NCBI GenBank assembly: GCA_964036295.1
Contig: OZ038466.1
Location: 20,946,597-21,010,596, forward strand
Direction of reading: 5' to 3'
DNA from: Plumapathes pennacea
Lineage: Eukaryota; Cnidaria; Anthozoa; Antipatharia; Myriopathidae
Length of the DNA stretch: 64,000 nucleotides
Shown: positions 11,366-21,280 of the stretch, piece after piece
Numbering within the stretch: position 1 is the first letter of the stretch
Layout: each line of letters begins with the position of its first letter
Notes under the pieces: generated by a model
What the model saw: the letters and a program-made list of their open reading frames with translations, nothing else
What the model was told of the DNA's origin: nothing
Databases searched by the model: none
Translations under genes and position numbers: made by a program

Positions 11366-12501
11366 GGTCAGATTGATAGCAAGTTCTTCTTCTAAATCTG
11401 AGCATAATTATGATGTGCTGAAAACCAGCCTGATGTTGTTCTTGGCTCAATCTCCTGTAGCAATATGTCAATTTGTACCAGTAGCTCAGCTTGTCCAAAC
11501 TTTAGGTACAACGGTGCATACTCAGTGGATGTACATGCATATAGTGTTGCATTGTTGGCACATAGTAGTCATGGCAGATGTTCTTGCTATCTCTTTTTCT
11601 TTTAAGTTGGTAGAGTTGGTAGAGAAATTCCTGTTAAACTTCTGACACTGTGCATTCCCTTCTGTATAGCAGAGTGCTGGCCAGCTTGGTTTCTTCATAT
11701 TTAAAAAACTATACCATAGAGCCGGTGCACACATGTAGTTTCTGAATTAATCTGCTTTCAAAGTTCCATTCTTGGTCAGAGTGGATCATCAACCATACTC
11801 CACATTGTACAAACTATATTTTCACTATAGGACTGCGAGCAGTTGTGGAGACTTTCTGATCACGCATAAGTGTTGTGAACTCTGTGAAGACGTCTGCCAA
11901 TCAACACAAGGTCATTTTCATGACCATGCATTCATTTACAAGCGGGGTAAAGGAGGTGAGGACCTCAAGTGGTTGAGAAGCCAGGAAGCTTAGTGGAGTG
12001 AGCAACAATACAGTGCATGGCTGGGGCATCTTTCTAAGTGTGCAGCATTCACAGACCTTCATCACGTGACGAAGACGTTACGTTAGTACTCTTTTTATTT
12101 TTATTAGTTATACCCTTGCGATAGAGGGTTTTTTAGATCCCCTCAATGTCCCACTTGTCTAGACATGTAGTAAAAAAATCCGCTAAACTAGCAAACTTTG
12201 ACGCAGAGTTAACAAGAAATGCTCGTTCAGTGCCCGACAGACTGGCAGACTTTTTTTTTCCAGACAAGTTAGCAATTGACACTGAGCAGATTGTAATGTT
12301 AAGCACAGGATTTCCCTCGATTCGGGCACTTGTGTTACCTGCTAGCCCATACCTAGTAAGGCAATATTTCGAGCCCCTAATATTGTACTGGTCATAGGTT
12401 GTTCTCTACAGTGGTTTGTCTACCCCCTTTATTTGGTCTCACTGTTTCAGGAGAGTTAGAGTCTCCTTTTGAATCTGTGCTTGTCTTTGGCATTTGGACT
12501 T
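11366..12501. other. Unassigned intergenic sequence
   Basis: I see nothing I can name here. The short open frames (up to about 90 codons) lack recognisable domains, splice context or conservation within the window. Confidence 0.4.
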
Positions 12502-12613
12502 GGTTGCATAAAACGCTGACGCCCGGGAATATAGGCGTCAATAACAATTTTTAAAAACATATCTATTGTTTTACCGCAGCCTACAGTTGTGGGCGTTGGA
12601 GTTTTATGCAACC
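12502..12613. mobile_element. Short palindromic MITE with GGTTGCATAAAAC termini
   Basis: A 112-bp element. GGTTGCATAAAACGCTGACG at the left is mirrored at the right by CGTTGGAGTTTTATGCAACC with few mismatches, and GGCGTC / GGGCGTT lie inside. The interior is AT-rich. No coding capacity and no clear target duplication. Confidence 0.6.
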
Positions 12614-12812
12614 GGGCCTTGGTTTAGAAGCACCTATCTCTTGGTCCAATACGCACGGAACTGTCTGATAGCGGACTCTTGGATCTGCTTTTGAGCAATT
12701 TGATCTTGTGATCATGACAGGAATGATGATGTTGGTCACTTTCCCGGAGGGTTAGGGTTTAGTTTGGGTGGTAGATTTCTCTTGTGTCTGGTGCTTTCTT
12801 GGATTTGTTGCA

Positions 12813-13008
12813 TCAAGCTCAAAATGCAGATTCTCCCAACCATAAAATAAGAAAATGTATGAGTGATGAAAAGAGAATATACTTTTTAATCAGCTGTCAT
12901 TTGAGCAAGGTATCAAATGCCAAATTCTCCATACTGTATAATATATCTCTGGTGGAAGACTGAAAAGAGAAAATTGAAGTTGATCACTCTTGGGAGTGAA
13001 AGGGTTAA
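12813..13008. repeat. Interspersed 'CACTCCCA' repeat, second copy
   Basis: Homologous to 3163-3371. The right end here is the better preserved one, CTTGGGAGTGAAAGGGTTAA. The shared interior includes TTTAATCAGCTG, AAGGTATCAAATGCCAA and GAAAATTGAAGTTGATCA. Confidence 0.6.
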
Positions 13009-13181
13009 CGATCCGATGTTGCCATAATGGCTCCTACTTGCTGTGTTGTTGTAGCCAGTAGAAGGGGGAACTCTGGTTGTCTTGGACGCGGTTGCTAAGG
13101 CCTAGTCTACTGTATATCCGTTCTGTCCACGTTGTTCTCCGACCGTTGATGGATTCTGACAACTGTATGATAACTCGTTAG

Positions 13182-13580
13182 GCATGCAGGACCTTAAGTC
13201 GGCATTGTAATTGCTATTTGCAGGCTTGTGCTTGACTGTGAAGTTGGACAGAGCAAGTTGAGATGCCCAGCGCTGTTTTATGGCTCTCAGATTTGCGGTC
13301 TGTAGGTGAATCTCGTACCCAGCAAATAACTGCGGAATTTCTTATTTAATTATTGCCCAAAGGAGTTCTAACTTCACGGAATTGCACTTTTTCATGTTGC
13401 GCTCGGTAGACCTCAATTGACGACTTGCATGGGCATTATCACGTGGTACTTTGGCGTTCTTCAGCTGAGAAAGAACTGCTCCTAGTCCCTTTGTAGCTGG
13501 CGTCCTAGTCTGAACGGCTTTGAGTAGTCTGGGAATCTAACGATTGGTGCAGCTGTTGTGAGTCTCTGTAAGTTCATCAA
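13182..13580 (-). pseudogene. Ty3/gypsy-type RT C-terminus and RNase H relic
   Basis: Read from 13580 down, the translation gives in order: LTTAAPIVRFPDYSKPF (end of RT), then after a frame break SYKGLGAVLSQ, HASRQLRSTERN, VKLELLWAI, and QRWASQLALSNFTVKHKP followed by a degraded NADLRS. These are the standard order and spacing of the thumb/RNase H region of Ty3/gypsy polyproteins. At least one frameshift and one in-frame stop (after LLWAIIK) show it is dead. No LTRs or integrase were found nearby. Sequence at 13600-14160, upstream of it on the minus strand, may be further degraded pol but I could not identify it. Confidence 0.8.
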
Positions 13581-14328
13581 AGTCGACTACATGTTAAACA
13601 GGCCTCATCGCTGGTTGAACAGTACTGTGAGGCGCTTGCTGGCTTTCAGCTCGGCGCGTAGACAGCTGTTTAATAACTCGTGCGATCTAGACAAATCTAC
13701 TGACAAATCGTCATTAGTGTTTCGGCAAAATCAAGGAAGGATCGGGGCTACTTCACACTGGTGGGTGTTGGTCACTGTGGCTGCTGCAATAATTAATCTT
13801 TTTTGGAGCTGGCTGAAAGTTCGTGCCCCCGGGAGTGGGAGCGATACTGGGATATCATCGGTGGTGGAGATCTTGTGTCTAAATGTGTCAGTACAGCTGA
13901 GAGATTATCTTCCATTTGGTTTCTGGGGTCGCTGATGAGATATACAGCGTACGGGTTGCCAATTGTCGTTTTTAGCTGAAGCCATATACATCATCGTGTT
14001 TGCAGTTGGCGACCCTGGTGTGCATCTGTCTGACCGTTAGTGAGGGTTTTGATGACCATTATTCCATCAGGTAAGGGTCCAACCGAATGACTGTGTACAT
14101 AATGACTCAAATACACTACATGCAAAGTGATACGCTGTCTCTGACTCTACCTCGACCTTATACATCTACATGATTTCCGCGTGTGGCCTATCTCCCGGTT
14201 ATCTCACAGATCTGTGCTGTAAGAGATCCCGCGCGTACAGTTACAACACTAGGAATGGTGACTGTCTACAACTCCCTTCGTGTCGGACTGCACTTGCTCA
14301 GAAATCGTTTGTGTATAGTAGCGATATA

Positions 14329-14747
14329 GACTCCCGATTACCACTCCCGGTTACCACTCACAATTACCACTCCCGATTGACACTCCCGATTACCACTCAC
14401 AATTACCACTCCCGATTGACACTCCCGATTACCATTCCCGATTATCACTCACAATTACCACTCCCGATTGACACTCCCGGTTACCACTCCCGATTACCAC
14501 TCCCGATTGCCACTCCCGATTGCCACTCCCGATTATCACTCTCGATTATCACTCCCGGTTATCACTCACAATTACCACTCCCGATTGACACTCCCGATTA
14601 TCACTCACAATTACCACTCCCGATTGACACTCCCGGTTACCACTCCCGATTGCCACTCCCGATTATCACTCTCGATTATCACTCCCGGTTATCACTCACA
14701 ATTACCACTCCCGATTACAACTCCCGATTGCCACTCCCGATTGCGTG
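14329..14747. repeat. 13-bp minisatellite, about 32 copies
   Basis: Tandem 13-bp units of the type ATTACCACTCCCG, with variants TCACA, GTTACC and ATTGAC. Because 13 is not divisible by 3, all frames read the same cycling peptide with a 13-residue period. That explains the long open frames in several phases (up to 198 codons). These are not genes. Some variant strings of several units recur, suggesting longer internal duplications. Confidence 0.95.
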
Positions 14748-15054
14748 TGATGCGGGCGCGTTTTAGCAAATGTTGGGCGAATCACAAGATATTTTCGATG
14801 TTTTGAATTTGTTTTGTTTATTTTTCTTTCAACTGTAATGCATGTCTTTGTCTTGCTGATTTTTTCATATTATGCTTAAATTATGCTCGAAATATGCCGG
14901 CATAATTCTCGCAGCCCGAAGTAGTAAACTATGCTCGAAATTATGCAGGCAGAAGATGAAAACACGCACAAAAAAATGAATTAACGGAACAACTCGGCAG
15001 CCTCCGTTTTTGCGTTTCTGCATTTACCGGTCTTGTGAATGTCCGGGAAACTAA

Positions 15055-16401
15055 AATTGTATTACGGCAACTAAAACATCCAGGTCAGTAACCCGAAGGG
15101 CAACCAACCTAAAACCTTAAGTGTTGAGCACTGCATGAAGAATTATTTTGTTTACGGTCATTTTCAAAGCTGTTGAGGCTGAACGCAAAGCCAAAATCGT
15201 TCCGGCATACCATTTGTAAATGATATGAGCAATCCAATAACGAATCCACAGAACTATCTACGATAGTCAAGCAACGTCCTATTCTGTACAATTTAAGTCT
15301 GTCAAGCCAATTCAATCACCCACAACTTAACCTGCGATCAGGCCCTCCTTTCCCTTCTCAGTGGCGAAAAACACGAAAAATGTAATTGGGCGTGAGAGAC
15401 TGGGGAGGGGATTGTCGGTATTGTCTTTCCTGGCAATCCCCTCCCCAGTCTTTCACGGCCAATTATATTTTTCGTGTTTTCCGCCACCGGGGAGGGAAGG
15501 AGGGCCTGATCACAGGTTACTCACATCTTAAGTTGCTCACAAGTAAATCATGCTTACTTTTCACATAACGTCATCACAAATCACGTGATCAACTACTGTA
15601 CCAATCACTGTGTGCAGATTGCCAACACAATAAAAAATAAAAATAAAAATAAAAATAAAAAACAGAAAAATATTAACCCTGTGCAAACTATGGCTCAATT
15701 GTTGCCCTTTCGGGGCATGAGTAATTAGGCCTTATTTACTTTACTGGAAATACAATAGTCGCAGATACCCCCTCGCTCTGCCACTGATGGGACTTTTACA
15801 TTGGTACTCCCAACAAGAGTAGCCTTTGTTTTATCGAAATGTTGACTCAATCTTTTCTTCGAATCAAGTGCTACACGCAAAGGAAGGAGAAAAAGAATGG
15901 TGTGTGTTATACTTTTGCGTTGAAAAAAGAGTCGATTGCGTGACGAAGTACGTATTTCCCACGGTCGGCACGTCAAATTAATTTATACAGTCTGCCAAGC
16001 ACGTTCTAAAAATTTATTACTTAAAATTTTGAAGTTGGTCGGCCGTCGTATTTTCCAATTTTGAATTCATAGGCAGTACAATTAAATAGGCTTCCTGTGC
16101 GATTTGTTTTTACTCTGGACTGCATGCACCAGACTCAGGCATGCATATTTAATGAGCTCGAATTGTTTTGTATGTGAACTCGCTCAAAACAGCATGATTT
16201 CTCCCAGAATCAAAGCAAAACTTGAACGGCTTACTTCAAATTATACACGGGCTTCAGACCTAGTCATACTTCTAAGGGTTGTGAACGGTTCTCGCTGCAA
16301 TCACCGCATGTCAGATTACAGCATTTGTTACAGTTTTAGTCTTGAAAGAAAAAATAAGACATCTGACTAAATAATTCAAGTCTCCAATTCCGATTCCGAT
16401 T
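15055..16401. mobile_element. 1.35-kb repeated element, copy 1
   Basis: Nearly identical to 54600-55940 in the same orientation. The only length difference noticed is 6 bp in an A/T-rich AAAAT-type run near 15640. Homology begins exactly at AATTGTATTACGG and ends at CCGATTCCGATT, with unrelated flanks in the two copies, so these are element or duplication borders. Inside are a hairpin at 15328-15519 and several short open frames without recognisable domains. It is a non-autonomous mobile or segmentally duplicated unit of unknown class. Confidence 0.7.
15328..15519. repeat. Hairpin: about 85-bp inverted repeat around a 19-nt loop
   Basis: Arms of about 85 bp (15328-15414 and 15434-15519) flank a 19-nt loop. 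The arms include GGCCCTCCTT, ACACGAAAAAT.TAATTGG and GACTGGGGAGGGGATTG with their complements. It reads as a foldback MITE inside the larger element. The same hairpin is present at about 54873-55064, and one arm plus loop is repeated at 16465-16572. Confidence 0.85.
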
Positions 16402-16574
16402 ACTCATGCCCCGAAAGGGCAACAATTGAGCCATAGTTTGCACAGGGTTAATATTTAAAATTCAGGCCCTCCTTCCCTCCCCGGTGGCGGAAAACACGAA
16501 AAATATAATTGGCCGTGAAAGACTGGGGAGGGGATTGCCAGGAAAGACAATACCGACAATCCCCTCCCCAGTCT
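16402..16574. repeat. Inverted partial copies of the adjacent 1.35-kb element
   Basis: 16402-16456 is the reverse complement of about 15668-15722 (GGGGCATGAG, GGGCAACAATTGAG, CACAGGGTTAATATTT). 16465-16572 is the reverse complement of the right arm, loop and inner part of the left arm of the 15328-15519 hairpin. It sits between the 1.35-kb element and the 22-bp satellite and is absent next to the second copy at 55940. Confidence 0.75.
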
Positions 16575-17020
16575 CCACCGATCAAGTTCAGAATGAACAC
16601 CAATCTCGTTCACTTTAAACACCGATCAAGTTCAGAACGAACACCGATTAAGTTCAGTTGAAATACCGATCAAGTTTAGTTGAAACACCGTTCAAGTTCA
16701 GTTGAAACACCAATCAAGTTTAGTTGAAATACCGATCAAGTTCATAACGAACACCGATCAAGTTCAGTTGAAACCCCAATTAAGTTCAGTTGAAATACCG
16801 ATCAAGTTTAGGTGAAACACCAATCCAGTTCAGTTGAAATACCGATCAAGTTTAGTTGAAACACCGTTCAAGTTCAGTTGAAACACCAATCAAGCTCAGT
16901 TTAAACACCGATCAAGTTCAGTTTTAACACCGATCAAATTAAGTTGAAGCACCCATCAAATTCAAATCGAACGCCGATTGAGTTCAGAACGAACACTGAT
17001 GAAATTCAATGTAAAAACTT
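16575..17020. repeat. 22-bp satellite (CACCGATCAAGTTCAGTTGAA)
   Basis: About 20 tandem units with a roughly 22-bp period: CACCGATCAAGTTCAG followed by TTGAAA, AACGAA or TTTAAA. The same unit forms the inner arms of the foldback element at 37635-38427 and its mirror copy at 44904-45696. It starts directly against a hairpin end. Confidence 0.9.
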
Positions 17021-17461
17021 TGATGACTCCCCCTTCAAACGTTTGTCTCCATCACATAATTGTTACCCTGAGTAACAGAGGTTCTTATTTGTCTCGTTCA
17101 TGGGGCAATACCCAGAGTACGTAATTGCCGCCCCCACCCTGCATGGATAGTGCCCACTCCATAATGTGAAGTAATGAACAAAAAATATAGAAAGAAATAC
17201 ACAAAGACCTACATCCAGATTGGAGTAAGAAAGTTGCTTTTAATTGTCAATTTCAATCAAACTACACCCCTTTGAACTTGAATCACCCTTAACACGATTA
17301 TATAAAAGAAACGAAAAAACAAGTCCTTTGACCAATTTGGAAAAGTCGCAACAAGAAATGTGTACTATGACGTTGCGCTGTTGCGCTTTTTGTTGATTTT
17401 CGACCTGGCTGTTTCTTTCTATTCAAGTTATTGGTATAAAAGTAGTCAATAATGAAGAGTT
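17021..17461. other. Unassigned sequence between satellite and Merlin relic
   Basis: Nothing recognised. On the minus strand it lies downstream of the transposase relic and may include its 3' end. Confidence 0.35.
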
Positions 17462-17971
17462 TCAAACAACGTAGAAGTGTCTTATAACCAATAGAAAATT
17501 GCTGAAAGGGTCGTTTAGACCTCGCCATTCTCTCCACATTTGTTCATCTAACCATATCTGCAATTTGTCTCCTCTTATTTCCCTACGTTTCTTTATTTTA
17601 AGCTTGAGATTGTTCCATTTTGATTCGATGTTCTGCGTATGTGCACCAGTTACGGGTCTACAAAGTTGACAGTGTGGTTTACGACATGATGTGCACCCAC
17701 GTTTGGTGCATGAACAGGCAAATCGCGGTATGCTCCCCATTCATCTGACTGGACAATACCTCCAGGCTGGAGGGATTGCTGAATTATGCGAATGAGAGTC
17801 GCCTTGTTCCTGCGTCTGACAACTTTGTAATAACCTTTTGCCGGTGAAAAGTTTGTAGACACAATTCCAAACACCCAGGATTGTTGTCTCGGGACTCTTC
17901 CCCTGCCAGCCTGCAACATAGATTAGTACCGGTGTAGCATGAAATGTGCGGTTTCCAATTTTTGCAATCAT
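17462..17971 (-). pseudogene. Merlin (IS1016/ISXO2-like) DDE transposase relic
   Basis: Read from 17971 down, the segments in three frame-shifted pieces are: FHATPVLIYVAG, then WVFGIVSTNF, KGYYKVVRRRNKATL, PGGIVQSDEWGAYRDL, HHVVNHTVNFVDP, then after a further frame change VTGAHTQNIESKWNNLKLK. These follow the order of the Merlin/ISXO2 DDE domain, including the second catalytic Asp (SDEW) and the glutamate-containing HTQ.IES.W block. At least two frameshifts (near 17885 and 17660) inactivate it, and the N-terminus is missing. Merlin elements move by cut-and-paste with short TIRs; none were located here. Confidence 0.8.
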
Positions 17972-18283
17972 CCCGCAGAAATCTCTACGCTACAATAATA
18001 CACAAAATAACAAGGAAAAAACATTGTAAATCCTCTATTTTCTATACAAACTGTTCAATAAAACAGGAACGAAAAATAACTTCGGAAATCGCTGACACAG
18101 TATTGGAGAAAAGCTCATCTTCTACACCTTACGAAAATTGAGCGATATCGACCAAACTGCTCGATAGTTTTAGTTCCCGAAAGCCATATTGACAATGTCA
18201 AGAAAATACAAATATTTAAAATATAGGAAAGATAGAAACATGAAAATCGACATTTTTCATCGTTTCCTAGTCTACGGCAATCA

Positions 18284-18605
18284 CTGTTATTTCCAGGGAG
18301 TTATTTTAACGACAAAATGGGAATTTAAAAAAAGGTACAGAACGACTCCTTTTTTGGAGTACTTTTTACTCCCACTTTTTAACTCCTTTATGAAAGTAAA
18401 ATTATCTCCCTAAATAGGAGTTGATATCACCCCTGTAAAACTCCAAAACAGGGGTGATATCAACTCCTATTTAGGGAGATAATTTTACTATCACGAGGGA
18501 GTTAAAAAGTGGGCTGTAGTAAAAAGTACTCCAAAAAAGGAGTCGTTCTGTACCTTTTTTTAACTCTCTTTTTGGCGTTAAAATAACTTCCTGAAATCAG
18601 CAGTG
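18284..18605. mobile_element. Foldback/MITE of about 320 bp, long inverted arms
   Basis: Almost the whole element is a palindrome. TTTAAAAAAAGGTACAGAAC, CTCCTTTTTTGGAGTACTTT and GAGTTGATATCACCCCTGT in the left arm are mirrored after a short central spacer near 18440-18447. The outer ends, CACTGTTATTTCCAGG and CCTGAAATCAGCAGTG, are inverted with a few mismatches. It encodes no protein. The arms differ by scattered substitutions, so it is not an assembly mirror. Confidence 0.8.
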
Positions 18606-18768
18606 ACCTTTACTTTGTGGTTGAATTTAGCTTCTTCTATTTGGAGAAACACAGAATTTCCACCGATAGGAATGAAGGGCACAGCAGTTATGTGTCGACT
18701 GCACGACAGGTTTTCTTCTCCTTGTTTTTCTCTACACTTTTGAGTTTTCCTTTCCCCTTCAAAGCCTG

Positions 18769-18912
18769 GTCCTCACTAATTAACGCGTAAGCATAAGAGA
18801 GCGAGAGTAGCGACATAAGGATCGAACTCGTACGTTCCTTGCTTCATATGTTTATGTCGCCACTGTCGCTCTCTTGTGCTTATACTTATACTTATGCACT
18901 AGTGAAGACCAG
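18769..18912. mobile_element. Foldback MITE, copy 1 (CCTGGTC termini)
   Basis: The left arm CCTGGTCCTCACTAA ... GTAAGCATAAGAGAGCGAG is mirrored by CTCTTGTGCTTATAC ... CACTAGTGAAGACCAGG. About 145 bp. Copies lie at about 25436-25591 and 27312-27461 inside copies B and C of the long repeat block, so it was probably amplified as part of the block. Confidence 0.7.
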
Positions 18913-19385
18913 GTTTAGACCTCTATAATACTGCTCCACCTTTGTAGTCTGCACCTTTGTGTCTGTGTTGCTATTTTTGTTTTGTTTAGAGTTTTGTCTT
19001 CTTCTTGTCTTTCTCTGCGTCCAATCTTCCTTTATTCCTTCTCTTCGTTCCTCCTCTATTTCATTCTTTTCCCCTCGCCCCCTTTTCTCCCATTTCTTCC
19101 CGTAAAACACGTAAATCGCATGCCGTTCTGGGTCCGTGACTTCTATCGGTAATTTCGTCCAAAGTTCTGTTTTGAGATCTAATTACTGTTAGTGCTTGCG
19201 TTCAACATACATTCCGTTCTACAGAAACCTGCCTTATCACCATCACTGCTTCTTTAGTCTATTTTATTCCAATCAGAGGGATATTTTCCTTCGGGTCTGT
19301 TTTTGAAAGATATTTGTCCTTGTATTTGATGCCCAGTTTGTAGGATACAACGTTTGATCGAAGTGTTGGACTTCTGTTTTGCTGG

Positions 19386-19606
19386 GCCCGGTTTTTCGAA
19401 AGTCGATTAACGAAATTCTTTCTCTCGACCTCTCTGCCAATATACTGCAGGATTTTGTTCGAAGATGGAATAAAAAGCCTGTTCCAGCTTACAACGTTAT
19501 CAAGAAAGTCGTTGTGGACGAAACTTTCACATTTTAGGCTTATAAATGACAAGAAAGTTTAGACCTAATCCAGGATTAGCCTAATCGTGCTTTGAAAAAC
19601 TGGGCC
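19386..19606. mobile_element. MITE with GCCCGGTTTTTCGAA termini, second copy
   Basis: A 221-bp element related to 5470-5708, with 4-bp CTGG duplications at 19382-19385 and 19607-19610. The two paralogous blocks at about 26275 and 27900 preserve the uninterrupted target TTTGCTGGACTGTA, which defines the insertion to the base. Confidence 0.85.
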
Positions 19607-20215
19607 CTGGACTGTACGTTGCCACCAATAGCGACCAGCTCAGAATGTGTGACGTTACTGTGGCTGCCAGCTGTCAGAGGGACATTGTAATAGTGTGCTG
19701 CAACGTTGGTTGTGAACCATGATGGTATAATACTAGTCACAGGCTCATAGGTACGCGACCATTTCTGAATTGCCTTCTGCCTTTATTACAAAAACGAGAC
19801 TTGATCCATAAATAAATATGTTTGGAAAGCAAATATTGTTTCTCGGAAACAGAAAAATGTTTCTGAAACAGAGGAATCAATGTTATATAGTTAGTCCCAG
19901 TGCGGCGTTTACGAAATACTGTTTCTTTGTTTAACCTCCCTAGCAAAAGAACAGTTTTCATGCTTTCCTTTTCTTATCAAAAGAAACAAGAAATGACTTT
20001 TGAACAGCTGTGTGTATGCGCACCGATAAAATCTCAGACCGATCCCAATCGAACTCGCACGCATTTTCAAATGTTAAACACTAGTGTACAATGTATATTT
20101 TTAATCTGCTATCTAAAGGTGTCCGTTTTAGTCGTCACAAGAAGTAACTATTTTCACTGACACTGAGGACATTTTAAGACTGCGGGATCAGGCCCCAATT
20201 GAAGGTGAAGGAAAG

Positions 20216-21003
20216 ATAACAAAACTTGCATAAGAAATACCGATAGATAAAGGAAGTCGCCCCAAATGTGACGAAAAGTAGCCGAAGGCTTGAAGCGGTT
20301 TCTTTATTATTGACTCAATATTCCGACTTATTTACTCTTTAGAAATACTGCGTTGTTCTTTGACTTAACAGGATGGTCTCGTTGATGGTTTAGTTGTAAA
20401 AGCGACGCAGAAGGCCCATCATAAGGTGTGTGCTGATTGGAGTCCGTACATGTACAGTACATGTTTGTTGTACTACATGCATGTTTGTGTATCTATCTAC
20501 TAGTGCATGACAGTAAGAAACTACAATGTACGTCCATTAATCTCACCAATCACCACTACTTTCAGTACATAGTAAAAGTGTATTTGTCATCCTCCCTTAA
20601 TAAAGCCGTATTTGTTTGTTTGTTTGTTTATGAGAGTATTTTTCTCATCTCCATGTTTCTGTGCTTTATCCTCTGCCGTTTATTTATTTATTTGTTTGTT
20701 TGTTTATGGGAGTATCATTTAAGTTCACAACACATTCGATGGGCCCTATTCTCTCTCTTGTTGCTACAGCGGCTGTTGTTAAATATCTTCACAACAAGAA
20801 ACAGTCTACCATGGTGGTAATGACGACGAAGACCAACCGTCCAAAGCTATGGTAAATTCATGTATTTTGTTGCTACTTCTGCACATGTGTTGAATAGAGA
20901 GATACGGCATGGGAAGGAATGGAAGCTAGGGTAATTAGTCAAGTTACCAAAATTGTATAAGGTTTATTATCCTTATGATCATCGTTTTAAACAGTAATTA
21001 TAG
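20216..21003. other. AT-rich sequence, partly repeat-block copy A
   Basis: 20440-20720 matches 26800-27040 (TACAATGTACGTCC, TCACCCTCCCTTAAT, GTTTGTTTG runs). 20955-21003 matches 27055-27100 (TTTATTATCC, GATCATCGTTTT, ACAGTAATTATAG). The 127-codon open frame is low complexity and has no domain. Confidence 0.5.
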
Positions 21004-21138
21004 CTGTGCTCTGCTTCATCCATAACTATCAGTCTCTCTGCCCTGTCCTTCTGATTTGCTTAACCACTTTCATTCCCTCACTAATTCCCCCCCAACTGAG
21101 CACGCAATCCCAAAACAACAACACACAGCACGCTTCGA

Positions 21139-21240
21139 CGTTTGGCGTAAAGGAGAGGTTTATTGGTGAAATGCGAACGAACACGAACAACAACCGTGGA
21201 CAATAAACCTCTCGGCCACCAAACCCACCGCCAAACACGA
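21139..21240. repeat. Imperfect hairpin at the 3' end of the DIRS element
   Basis: GAGAGGTTTATTG (21153-21165) and CAATAAACCTCTC (21201-21213) are exact inverted repeats around 35 nt. An outer pair GTTTGGCG / CGCCAAAC lies near 21140 and 21230. It sits just past the recombinase stop, so it may belong to the terminal repeats that DIRS elements use for circularisation. Confidence 0.6.
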
Positions 21241-21280
21241 AACGAGCTGTGTGGGGCAATTATATAAGTACATACGATAA

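Larger units (their letters stand above)
18693..20215. repeat. Long repeat block, copy A
   Basis: This block recurs at 25344-27224 (copy B) and 27226-28205 (copy C). Shared marks in order: a CTTTGTTTTTCTCTA run, the CCTGGTC foldback, TAGTCTGCACCTTTG, GTAAAACACGTAAATCGCATG, the GCCACCAATAGCGACCA region and CAAAAACGAGACTTG. In A it also carries a MITE (19386-19606) that B and C lack. Homology with B resumes at 20385-21003 before the DIRS/LINE insertion. No conserved ORF spans it. Confidence 0.8.

Noticed and set aside
14170-14766. 198-aa 'protein' rich in YHSRLPLPI repeats
   Set aside because: Produced by the 13-bp minisatellite, which stays open in several frames. No start, domain or splice context.
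14329-17020. Possible CRISPR array (regular short repeats)
   Set aside because: The 13-bp and 22-bp repeats are contiguous degenerate tandem units without unique spacers, in a eukaryotic context.
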